A stretch of DNA of 64,000 nt from Shewanella aquimarina. Its GTDB lineage: Bacteria; Pseudomonadota; Gammaproteobacteria; Enterobacterales; Shewanellaceae. The stretch covers positions 115,043 to 179,042 of the forward strand of contig NZ_JAKIKY010000011.1 in assembly GCF_023349185.1 (NCBI RefSeq), given 5' to 3'. The notes beneath the pieces are model-generated. The model saw only the letters and a list, made by a program, of their open reading frames with translations. It had not been told where the DNA came from and did no database searches. How positions within the stretch are numbered: the stretch's first letter is position 1; every line of letters starts with the position of its first letter. Position numbers and translations under genes: made by a program. Shown here piece by piece: positions 8,460-16,276 of the stretch.

Positions 8460-10577
8460 CTATGTTTTTAACTTACCTAGCTGTAGGTGCTGCTGCTCCA
8501 CCAATGCCGCTAGGCTGGCACTGCTCTGCTGCGCCTCATCGGCCAGTCTCGCCAGCTCTGAGGCCGAATCAGAGATGCCGGTTATGTTGCGATTGACCTC
8601 TTCGGTGACGGCGCTCTGCTCCTCTGCAGCGGTGGCGATATGGGTCACCTGCCCCGAGACCTCCTGAATCTGGCTCACTATAGTGTTAAGCGAACTCAAG
8701 GCCGATTCGGTCTGGGCCACGGCGCGCTGGGCACCATCCACCCCTTGGTCGATGATCTGCGACGCGCTGGTAACCTCCCGCTGTAAGGTCTCGATCAACT
8801 TGCCAATCTCATCGGTAGAACTCTGGGTCTTGGAGGCCAGGGCCCGCACCTCGTCAGCAACCACGGCAAAGCCCCGCCCCTGCTCTCCGGCGCGGGCCGC
8901 CTCGATGGCGGCATTCAGCGCCAGCAGATTGGTCTGTTCGGCAATGGCGCTGATCACCTCGAGGATCTTACTGATGTTGGTGCTGCTTTCCGCCACCTTG
9001 CCCACGGCTTCCTTGGCCAGCAGAGATTCTTGCGACATATGGGTCACATAGCCCATGGCCTGACTCAGGCTGTCTTCACCGGCCTTGACGTTGAGGGTCA
9101 TCGCCTCGGTTTCCGATGCGGTTTGCTCAGAGGCCTTGGCCACCTCCAGCGCGGTGGCGCTCATCTGATTCACCGCGGTCACCACACTCTCGATGTCACT
9201 GTACTGACGATTGACGCTGTTGTGGGTCTGCTGGGCAATCCCGGCTGCCACCTGACTCTCCGCCTGAGAACGTGACGCCAACTCCTTAAGCTCGCCGATC
9301 AGCAGGCGCAGCTTGGTAATAAAGCCATTGATGCCGCCTCCCAGGGCGATTAACTCGGCGTGGGATTCCACCGTGATCGCCTGAGTCAGATCCCCCTCGG
9401 CGCTGGCAAGGTTTTCCACTCGATTCTGAATCACCTTAAGCGGCGCTATGATGGAACGTATCACTAAACTAATGGTGACCACGGCGATTAAGGAGACGAT
9501 AACCCCGACGATCAACAGCAGGCTACCCAGAGAGCTGGCCATCGCCGACATCGCCTTATCCATGGCATTGGCGGCCTCATAGGCATCAACCTTGTCCACC
9601 TCGATAACCAGCGACCACTGCGCCTTGGCAAGTCCAATATCGATAGGATAGGCGACGATAATATGGCTTCCTTGCTCCAAGTAGCCGCCCTGGCGATGCA
9701 GCCCGGTTAACTGACTGGCGAGCGAGGGTGCGATAGATTCGCCCAAGGGCCTTGCCTTCTTATCATAGTGACTGGCCGCCACCACTAAGCCCTTCTGGCT
9801 CAGCAGGGTCACCTTGGCCTTGCCTCGATACAGGCTGGCCGAGAGCTCGTCGATCAGCTTCTGAAACACAGGCAGGTTGACGTCTACACCTATCACGCCA
9901 CGAAAACTGCCGCCCACCACCACAGGTACGGTCAGCGAGGTCATCAGCGCCGTGTTGCCCGGGCTTATCTCATACAGGTAGGGCTCCATCAGGCAAGGGC
10001 GCTTGGTATCCTTGGCGCACAGATACCATTCGGCCTCGCGCACGCCAAACTCCTTGAGGGTGGCATCATATTTCTCACTGGCATCGTCCACCTGCTGATG
10101 TTCGACGCTGCCATCGTCGTTGCGGGTGTAATAGATCTCCAGGGTGCCCGCCTCTGGCACGCTGTGACTAATCTTCTGGGTATATTCGCTATCCCGACCA
10201 TCATAACCATTGGGCTCGAACTGGGCGTACATGGAAGAGAGCTGGCTATTCTTGCGCAAAATACCTGCCACAGATTCCTCAACCCCTTCACGAGATAGCG
10301 GCTGAGTGGCGGCGCTTTGTTCTATCATACCCGCAAAGGAGAAGGGAATTCGGTAAGCCTCGTTGATGAAACCCGCAACACGCTCGCCGTACTCACCGGC
10401 CCGGGCACTGAGACGCTGGCGGGTCTCATCATGCAGCGCACTCTGCACCTGGCTTGCCAGTTGGGCATTTTTGTCGCTGAGCGACCACCAGAGGCTAAAG
10501 GAGAGAATGGCAACGATGATCAAAAACAGCGTTGAGGTGATCCAAAGCAACTTAGTACTGATGGACAAGTGTTTCAT
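8460..10577 (-). CDS. Methyl-accepting chemotaxis protein with periplasmic dCache-type sensor
   Basis: A 705-residue transmembrane chemoreceptor. Membrane segment 1 is at about 10-32. A periplasmic ligand domain of the double-Cache type (about 35-340, with the typical [19 protein letters not shown] stretch) is followed by membrane segment 2 at about 346-370, a HAMP linker, and the cytoplasmic signalling domain with the invariant hairpin region [20 protein letters not shown]. Ligands of dCache receptors are usually amino acids, amines or organic acids; this one cannot be predicted by eye. It is transcribed alone with its own terminator. Confidence 0.95.
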   Translation of the reverse strand: MKHLSISTKLLWITSTLFLIIVAILSFSLWWSLSDKNAQLASQVQSALHDETRQRLSARAGEYGERVAGFINEAYRIPFSFAGMIEQSAATQPLSREGVEESVAGILRKNSQLSSMYAQFEPNGYDGRDSEYTQKISHSVPEAGTLEIYYTRNDDGSVEHQQVDDASEKYDATLKEFGVREAEWYLCAKDTKRPCLMEPYLYEISPGNTALMTSLTVPVVVGGSFRGVIGVDVNLPVFQKLIDELSASLYRGKAKVTLLSQKGLVVAASHYDKKARPLGESIAPSLASQLTGLHRQGGYLEQGSHIIVAYPIDIGLAKAQWSLVIEVDKVDAYEAANAMDKAMSAMASSLGSLLLIVGVIVSLIAVVTISLVIRSIIAPLKVIQNRVENLASAEGDLTQAITVESHAELIALGGGINGFITKLRLLIGELKELASRSQAESQVAAGIAQQTHNSVNRQYSDIESVVTAVNQMSATALEVAKASEQTASETEAMTLNVKAGEDSLSQAMGYVTHMSQESLLAKEAVGKVAESSTNISKILEVISAIAEQTNLLALNAAIEAARAGEQGRGFAVVADEVRALASKTQSSTDEIGKLIETLQREVTSASQIIDQGVDGAQRAVAQTESALSSLNTIVSQIQEVSGQVTHIATAAEEQSAVTEEVNRNITGISDSASELARLADEAQQSSASLAALVEQQHLQLGKLKT

Positions 10578-10725
10578 TTATCACTCCTAAGCAAGGCGGT
10601 AGAGATGAGGATTAAGGCGTGAGACCGAGCTCTTTCACTCATTAAACATAGCACTAAAGCATTAAAACACCATGCTATCAGGTATTTAATTGACCTTGCA
10701 GGGGAAGCGATGTAGCAAAATGCCC

Positions 10726-10787
10726 CATAAAAAAACCGACCACCTACATAAAAAAACCGACCACCTACATAAAAAAACCGACCACTA
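10726..10787. repeat. 21-bp unit tandemly repeated three times, derived from the purF terminator arm
   Basis: Units at 10726-10746, 10747-10767 and a shortened third at 10768-10787 each contain CAT, seven A residues and CCGACCAC. The third unit is one arm of the purF terminator hairpin. The first two are extra copies of that arm plus its poly-A (poly-T on the transcribed strand), so the array looks like local slippage or duplication at a terminator. Confidence 0.9.
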
Positions 10788-10800
10788 AGGGTCGGCTTTT
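10771..10800 (-). terminator. terminator of purF
   Basis: CCGACC (10778-10783) pairs with GGTCGG (10790-10795) across a short loop. On the minus strand the hairpin is followed by seven T residues (complement of 10771-10777). It lies 20-50 bp after the purF stop at 10822. Confidence 0.85.
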
Positions 10801-10821
10801 AACTGATGCATCTGCTACCGA

Positions 10822-12336
10822 TTAAGGGTGACAGACGTTGTGCAGCTCTAGGTTGGTACCGATATCCTTGATGCGATTTGCCTTGGCATCGTCGTTACGT
10901 AGCTGGGTCAGGTGATCCAGATAGGCCTGATCCACATCGTTGGTCACATAGTTACCGTCAAATACCGAGGTCTCGAAGCGTTTGATATCCGGGTTCTGCT
11001 GACGTACGGCTTCGATCAGATCTTCTAGATCCTGGAAGATGATGCCGTCGGCACCGATCAGCTTATTGATCTCTTCGGCGTCACGGCCGTGGGCGATCAG
11101 CTCGCTCGAGGTTGGCATGTCGATACCATAGACGTTCGGGAAGCGGATCTCAGGGGCCGCAGAGGCGAAGTAAACCTTCTTGGCGCCGGCTTCACGAGCC
11201 ATCTCGATGATCTGCTCGGAGGTGGTACCGCGCACGATAGAGTCATCCACCAGCAGCACGTTCTTGCCCTTAAACTCGGCATTGATGGCGTTAAGCTTGC
11301 GACGAACCGATTTCTTACGCTCCTGCTGACCCGGCATGATGAAGGTACGACCGATATAACGGTTCTTCACGAAGCCCTGGCGGTATGGCAGGTCTAGGTT
11401 ACGGGCGATCTCCAGAGCGATATCGCATGAGGTCTCAGGAATTGGGATCACCACGTCGATATCGTGATCTTCCCACTCCTTCTTGATCTTCTCACCCAGC
11501 ATGGTGCCCATGTTCACGCGGCTACCGTAGACAGATACCTTGTCGATGGTCGAGTCTGGACGGGCAAAATATACATATTCGAAGATACAAGGCGAATAGG
11601 TTGGCGACTGGGCACATTGACGTGTGTAGAGCTGACCATCCAAGGAGATATAGATGGCTTCGCCTGGGGCAACATCACGTACCGTCTCGAAACCGACGGC
11701 GTCGAGTGCCACGCTCTCAGAGGCCACCATATATTCGGTGCCCTGCTCTGTCTCATGCTTACCCAGTACCAGTGGACGAATACCGTAAGGGTCGCGAAAC
11801 GCTACCAGGCCCTGGCCGATGATCATCGCCGCCACGGCATAGGCGCCGCGGGTCAGCTCATGCACCTTAGTCACCGCCTCGAAGACTTCGTCGGCTGTAA
11901 GATACTGGCTCTTGGTGTGTTGTAGCTCGTCGGCCAACAGGTTAAGCAGGACTTCAGAGTCTGAGGTGGTGTTCACATGACGACGCTGCTTAACCAGACG
12001 CTCGTGCAGCTCGACCGTGTTGGTCAAGTTACCATTGTGCGCCAGAGAGATACCGAAAGGTGAGTTAACATAGAAAGGTTGCGCCTCAGACGCGCTCGAG
12101 CTACCCGCAGTTGGGTAACGCACGTGACCTATGCCAGCGGAGCCTTGCAGGCGCTGCATATGCTTAGGTTCAAATACGTCTTTTACCAGACCATTGGCCT
12201 TACGCAATCTAAACGCATTGCCATCTACGGTGACAATGCCCGCGGCGTCTTGGCCACGATGCTGTAGCACTGTGAGTGCATCATAGATTGTCTGATTAAC
12301 CGATGTTCGGCCAACTATTCCGACGATACCACACAT
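10822..12336 (-). CDS. purF: Amidophosphoribosyltransferase (glutamine PRPP amidotransferase)
   Basis: A 504-residue enzyme that makes 5-phosphoribosylamine from PRPP and glutamine, the committed step of purine synthesis. The N-terminal glutaminase domain begins [10 protein letters not shown], so Cys2 becomes the nucleophile after Met removal. The C-terminal phosphoribosyltransferase domain carries the PRPP loop [14 protein letters not shown] near residues 361-375. It is the last gene of the cvpA-purF pair, separated from cvpA by 86 bp that include a Fur-like sequence. Confidence 0.97.
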   Translation of the reverse strand: MCGIVGIVGRTSVNQTIYDALTVLQHRGQDAAGIVTVDGNAFRLRKANGLVKDVFEPKHMQRLQGSAGIGHVRYPTAGSSSASEAQPFYVNSPFGISLAHNGNLTNTVELHERLVKQRRHVNTTSDSEVLLNLLADELQHTKSQYLTADEVFEAVTKVHELTRGAYAVAAMIIGQGLVAFRDPYGIRPLVLGKHETEQGTEYMVASESVALDAVGFETVRDVAPGEAIYISLDGQLYTRQCAQSPTYSPCIFEYVYFARPDSTIDKVSVYGSRVNMGTMLGEKIKKEWEDHDIDVVIPIPETSCDIALEIARNLDLPYRQGFVKNRYIGRTFIMPGQQERKKSVRRKLNAINAEFKGKNVLLVDDSIVRGTTSEQIIEMAREAGAKKVYFASAAPEIRFPNVYGIDMPTSSELIAHGRDAEEINKLIGADGIIFQDLEDLIEAVRQQNPDIKRFETSVFDGNYVTNDVDQAYLDHLTQLRNDDAKANRIKDIGTNLELHNVCHP

Positions 12337-12364
12337 GGGTAGGTTTCCTCATTTTAAGATGTTC

Positions 12365-12379
12365 TGATAATTATTATCT
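12365..12379. promoter_or_regulatory. Fur-like box between cvpA and purF
   Basis: TGATAATTATTATCT matches the 7-1-7 Fur consensus at 14 of 15 positions. It lies 28 bp upstream of the purF start. No PurR-type palindrome was recognised there. Whether Fur acts here is unknown; AT-rich intergenic DNA can give such matches by chance. Confidence 0.4.
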
Positions 12380-12422
12380 GCGGCCAGGACCAATGGCTAG
12401 GCTCGCCTATGCTTAAGCATTT

Positions 12423-12911
12423 TTATATTTTAGGTACAAAGCTTGAGGTGTTTTCCACGTAGTCAAAGAACCACTGGATAACCACTCCGAATTCGGGAAC
12501 CAGCTGTGAGCTGGCCCACCAGTCTGTCCTAGGCGCCCCGGTAAAGGCATCCAGGAAAAAGAGTATCGCGCTGACGATAAGCGCCCCGCGCAGAGCGCCG
12601 AAACAGAGCCCCAGTACCCTGTCTGTGCCAGACAGGCCAGTCTTGGCCACTAATTGGCCGATAAGATAGTTAACCAGGGCACCGAGAATAAGGGTCGAGA
12701 TAAACAGGATGGCGATGGCGATGCCATTTCGCACCATTTCATCTTTCATCTGGGTCAGGTAGACGGCGAGATCTTGATAAAACTGACTCGCCACGAAGAA
12801 GGCGGCAAACCAGACCACGAGTGACATGGCTTCCTTAACGAAACCACGAAGTAGACTAATTAAAGTCGAAATTGCGATGACCGCAATAATGGCATAATCG
12901 ATCCAAACCAT
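12423..12911 (-). CDS. cvpA: CvpA family inner-membrane protein (colicin V production)
   Basis: A 162-residue protein with four hydrophobic segments: IDYAIIAVIAISTLISLL; SLVVWFAAFFVASQF; a long IAIAILFISTLILGALVNYL; and LIVSAILFFLDAF. It is of normal CvpA length. CvpA supports envelope integrity and, in E. coli, colicin V export. Its place directly before purF is conserved from E. coli onward. A terminator lies between it and dedD, so cvpA-purF may be transcribed from their own promoter in 12912-13070. Confidence 0.93.
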   Translation of the reverse strand: MVWIDYAIIAVIAISTLISLLRGFVKEAMSLVVWFAAFFVASQFYQDLAVYLTQMKDEMVRNGIAIAILFISTLILGALVNYLIGQLVAKTGLSGTDRVLGLCFGALRGALIVSAILFFLDAFTGAPRTDWWASSQLVPEFGVVIQWFFDYVENTSSFVPKI

Positions 12912-13072
12912 TGAATAAGGTGATCCAGCATTAGCATTAAGACGGCGGGATTTTACCAGAGACTGAAGACATTCTCACCCCCTAGCCTGATTTAAAAGTG
13001 ATTTAGTTTATCCGCAATTACGGACACTGAGTTCTGAACCAGGACCATCTTACCCCGGCCCCGCAGACAAAA

Positions 13073-13097
13073 ACGCCCAGGGGAAAAGCCTGGGCGT
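13073..13097 (-). terminator. terminator after dedD
   Basis: ACGCCCAGG (13073-13081) and CCTGGGCGT (13089-13097) form a perfect 9-bp stem. On the minus strand it is followed by TTTTTGTCTG. It lies 20 bp after the dedD stop and separates dedD-folC-truA transcription from cvpA-purF. Confidence 0.85.
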
Positions 13098-13117
13098 CGG
13101 GGAGTGGTCACTCAAGA

Positions 13118-13795
13118 TCAGAGCAGCGGATTGTAGTCGACCACCGCCGATTTAAGGCCGGTAAACTTATCCAGCTTGGTCTGCAGCTTCTGCAGCTTGG
13201 CCTTGGAGATATCAGGCCCCACAAACACCTTGGTCAGTTGGCCATCCACCGGCTTTTGCGGCACGGTATAGGCACGGTAGCCTTGGCTTCGAAGGCGTTT
13301 AACCAGGGCATTTACATTGTCGGCATTCTTAAAGCTACCTAGCTGCAGAGTATAGGCAGAGCTCGCCGTCGCTGGCGCAGGTTCACTCTTGTTAGAGGCA
13401 CTTGTCTTAGCGGTATCGGTTTTCACGACATCGGTTTTTGTCACACTTGGCTTAGTCTCGGGCTTAGCTTCGACCTTAGCCGTTTCTTTCTCGCTCTGCG
13501 GCTCGGCTGGCAGTTGGCTAGCGTTAGCTTCTCGCGCACTCATCTGTTGGTCGAACTGCGCTTGCTGCTCACCCAGGTCGATGGCCGTGATGGTACCCTG
13601 CTCGTCGAGACGGGACTCGGCCTGTGGCCGCAGTGGGATCTCGGCAAACTGCTCTTCCTGATGCTGCTTCTTACCATCTAAGATATCGGGCAAAAAGATC
13701 ACCCCCAGGGCCACCAAGACTATGATGCCCACCAGACGGTTTTGAAACTGGCTCGATACCTTCTCTTGTTTGACTTCTACTTCATCCACCTGCAT
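13118..13795 (-). CDS. dedD: SPOR domain cell division protein DedD
   Basis: A 225-residue bitopic membrane protein. A short cytoplasmic start is followed by a membrane anchor (LVGIIVLVALGVIFLPDIL, about 22-41), a flexible Lys/Thr/Glu/Pro-rich linker, and a C-terminal SPOR domain (about 148-222: YTLQLGSFKNADNVNALVKR, with FVGP). SPOR domains bind denuded septal peptidoglycan, and DedD assists constriction. Its stop-to-start junction with folC (13795/13796) shows tight operon coupling. Confidence 0.92.
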   Translation of the reverse strand: MQVDEVEVKQEKVSSQFQNRLVGIIVLVALGVIFLPDILDGKKQHQEEQFAEIPLRPQAESRLDEQGTITAIDLGEQQAQFDQQMSAREANASQLPAEPQSEKETAKVEAKPETKPSVTKTDVVKTDTAKTSASNKSEPAPATASSAYTLQLGSFKNADNVNALVKRLRSQGYRAYTVPQKPVDGQLTKVFVGPDISKAKLQKLQTKLDKFTGLKSAVVDYNPLL

Positions 13796-15073
13796 TTAAC
13801 TTAGGTCCAATTGCTTAAACTCTGCCACAGTGTAAAAGGAGCCAAACACAATTACCACATCGGATTGGCCAATCTCTGGCTTTAACGCTTGGTATGCCTG
13901 CTCAACCGAGGCAAAGCTATAGGCAGCTTTGTCGCCACTCAGATAGCTGAGCAAGTCCTGCGCCTTGGCACTGCGCTCACAGTTAAGGTCCGTCAGATAC
14001 CAGGCATGTACCTGATCGTCGAGCAGGCTAAGCACGGCGCGGCAGTCCTTATCTTTCAACATGCCGCACAGGGCGAAGATTCGCCGGCCTTCATAGGCTC
14101 TTAGACGATCGGCCAGATAACTCGCCGCATGGGGGTTATGGGCAACATCTAAGATGATCTTGGGCTGCTCGCTAACCACCTCGAGTCGCCCGGCCAACTT
14201 AGCCTCTTTCAGCCCGGTGGCGATGGCGATGCGGGCCTGCTCTGTCTCAAACTGCTGGCACATAAGCTGTTGCACTACCGCCAGCGCAGTGGCGGCATTG
14301 GCCAGCGGCAAGCTAGGCAGCGGCAGCCCTGAGAGTGATAAATGAGACGGTTCGGCCGCCTTAAAACGCCAATCTGTCTCGCTCGCCTGATAGCTAAACT
14401 CCTGATCCACCCGCAGCATCTTAGCGCCGATGGACTCGGCGTAATCCACCACACTTGCTGGCAGGTCGGCGTCACCAATCACCACGGGACGCCCCGCGCG
14501 CATGATCCCAGCCTTCTCTCGGCCCACCAGCTCACGGGTATCACCCAGGTATTCCTGATGGTCGATATCAATCGCGGTGATCACCGCGATATCGGCATCG
14601 ATAATATTGGTGGCATCAAGGCGGCCCCCTAAGCCTACCTCGAGTAACACGAGATCCAGCCCCGCCTGCTTAAACAGGTAGAGCCCTGCCAGGGTGGCAT
14701 ATTCGAAGAAGGTCAGCGAAATGTCACCGCGAGCCGCATCTATCGCGCAAAACGCCTCGATAAGCGCCTCATCGCTGGCATCAAGGCCATCGATACGCAC
14801 CCGCTCATTGTATTTGAGCATGTGGGGCGAGCTGTAGACCCCCACCCTTAGCCCAGCCTGCCTCATGATGGCTTCTATCATGGCGCAGGTCGTGCCCTTA
14901 CCATTGGTGCCGGCAACCGTCACTACCTTAGTGCCAGCAAGGCTATCCAGCCCCATGGTCCTGGCGACGGCCGAAACGCGGCCAAGCCCCATATCGATCT
15001 CGGTGGGATGGATGGCTATCAGATGCGTTAGCCAGTCATTAAGGCTAGATTGTGCGTTAGGTAGCGAGGTCAT
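13796..15073 (-). CDS. folC: Bifunctional folylpolyglutamate synthase / dihydrofolate synthase
   Basis: A 425-residue Mur-ligase-fold enzyme that adds glutamate to dihydropteroate and to reduced folates. The ATP loop VTVAGTNGKGTTCAMIEAI is at about residues 50-68. EVGLGGRLDATNII and the C-terminal ligase domain (DVAHNPHAA) are present. It is followed directly by dedD. In relatives accD usually lies immediately upstream; here only 31 bp separate folC from truA. Confidence 0.95.
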   Translation of the reverse strand: MTSLPNAQSSLNDWLTHLIAIHPTEIDMGLGRVSAVARTMGLDSLAGTKVVTVAGTNGKGTTCAMIEAIMRQAGLRVGVYSSPHMLKYNERVRIDGLDASDEALIEAFCAIDAARGDISLTFFEYATLAGLYLFKQAGLDLVLLEVGLGGRLDATNIIDADIAVITAIDIDHQEYLGDTRELVGREKAGIMRAGRPVVIGDADLPASVVDYAESIGAKMLRVDQEFSYQASETDWRFKAAEPSHLSLSGLPLPSLPLANAATALAVVQQLMCQQFETEQARIAIATGLKEAKLAGRLEVVSEQPKIILDVAHNPHAASYLADRLRAYEGRRIFALCGMLKDKDCRAVLSLLDDQVHAWYLTDLNCERSAKAQDLLSYLSGDKAAYSFASVEQAYQALKPEIGQSDVVIVFGSFYTVAEFKQLDLS

Positions 15074-15104
15074 TGCGAATTGCTCTAATTATATTGATTC
15101 GGGA

Positions 15105-15890
15105 TTAATCCAGCATAAACAGCGGCCCCAGGGCCAACTTGGGCAGATCATAATGCTCGGGATAGGTGACATCGACCAGATAGAGACCGTTAGGCTTGGC
15201 CGTTGCCGCCGCCTGAGTGCGATCCTTTAGTGCCAGTAGCTCTTTAATCCAGGTCACGGGCTGACGACCGTAGCCCACCTCGAGCAGGGAGCCCACAATA
15301 TTACGCACCATGTGGTGTAAGAAGGCATTGGCCTTGATGTCGACGCAGATATACATGCCCTGACGGGTCACATTGACCTCATGTACGCAGCGAAACGGCG
15401 TGTTTGACTGGCACTGAATGGCGCGGAAACTGGTGAAGTCCTGCTCACCTAACAGAAACTGAGCCGCCTCATGCATCTTGGTCTCATCTATCTGCCCCGG
15501 ATAATGACTCACGCCGGAGCGCAGGATACCAGGTCTGAACTGATGGTTATAAATCATGTAACGATAACGGCGGGCGGTGGCGGTAAAACGGGCATGAAAC
15601 TCATCGTCCACATCCTTGGCCCAGCGCACGGCGATATCGTCCGGCAGGTTAACATTGACCCCTAGGGTCCAGGCGCTTTCCTTACGCACGGCATTGGTCT
15701 CGAAATGCACCACCTGGCCCGTGGCATGCACCCCGGCATCGGTACGCCCGGCGCATTGAATCGAAATTGGCTCGTTGGCAACAAAAGATAGGGCTCGCTC
15801 GAGCTGGGCTTGTACCGAGTCGACCTCGGCCTGACGTTGCCAGCCAAAATAACGGCTGCCATCATATTCGATACCTAATGCTACGCGCAT
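15105..15890 (-). CDS. truA: tRNA pseudouridine(38-40) synthase
   Basis: A 261-residue enzyme converting U38, U39 and U40 in tRNA anticodon arms to pseudouridine. The catalytic motif [16 protein letters not shown] carries the nucleophilic Asp (about residue 52). N-terminal [15 protein letters not shown] and [15 protein letters not shown] are typical of TruA. Length is normal. It is positioned between fimV and folC; the MITE-like element lies upstream between it and fimV. Confidence 0.96.
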   Translation of the reverse strand: MRVALGIEYDGSRYFGWQRQAEVDSVQAQLERALSFVANEPISIQCAGRTDAGVHATGQVVHFETNAVRKESAWTLGVNVNLPDDIAVRWAKDVDDEFHARFTATARRYRYMIYNHQFRPGILRSGVSHYPGQIDETKMHEAAQFLLGEQDFTSFRAIQCQSNTPFRCVHEVNVTRQGMYICVDIKANAFLHHMVRNIVGSLLEVGYGRQPVTWIKELLALKDRTQAAATAKPNGLYLVDVTYPEHYDLPKLALGPLFMLD

Positions 15891-16002
15891 GAAATACCTG
15901 TCCTCATGTTTTATAAATATGTACGCTAGGCGGCGGATTCTAGCACAAGCTCGGTATGAACTGGATAGTTAACTGGCCCGATAATTGGTCATCCTCGATT
16001 TA

Positions 16003-16164
16003 ATACCAATCGTAATAAATAATTGATCATTCTAGCTTGTTAAAACGCTCGATAACTCGATTAGTATTTTTAATTGTAGAAGAACTACTTATCTAAAAAT
16101 CCTGTCTTGTTCTCAAGCGTTTATCCTGCGCTATTTCTGATCACATGTTTACTGTGATTGGTAT
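16003..16164. mobile_element. MITE-like element, copy 1
   Basis: A 162-bp non-coding element with inverted ends (ATACCAATC at 16003-16011 and GATTGGTAT at 16156-16164). It is nearly identical to 40584-40745, in the same orientation and of equal length. It holds no coding frame and is too short for a transposase. It fills most of the 386-bp gap between truA and fimV. I could not define a target duplication with certainty. Confidence 0.8.
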
Positions 16165-16207
16165 AACGGCATGAATTGAGAAAATATTGGCTTGCCGCCA
16201 TAAAAAA

Positions 16208-16228
16208 ACGGTGCCTAAGCACCGTTTG
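16208..16228 (-). terminator. terminator of fimV/hubP
   Basis: ACGGTGC (16208-16214), loop CTAA, GCACCGT (16219-16225); on the minus strand the stem is followed by a run of seven T residues (complement of 16202-16208). Confidence 0.85.
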
Positions 16229-16244
16229 TTATGACTTATCTTGA

Positions 16245-16276
16245 TTAGAGCTTCTCTGGTTTAGAGCTTCTCTGGT
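16245..16276. repeat. perfect 16-bp tandem duplication just after the fimV stop
   Basis: TTAGAGCTTCTCTGGT at 16245-16260 is repeated exactly at 16261-16276. The duplication abuts the stop codon of the fimV/hubP gene at 16277-16279 and lies before its terminator. It looks like a recent slippage event. Confidence 0.9.
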
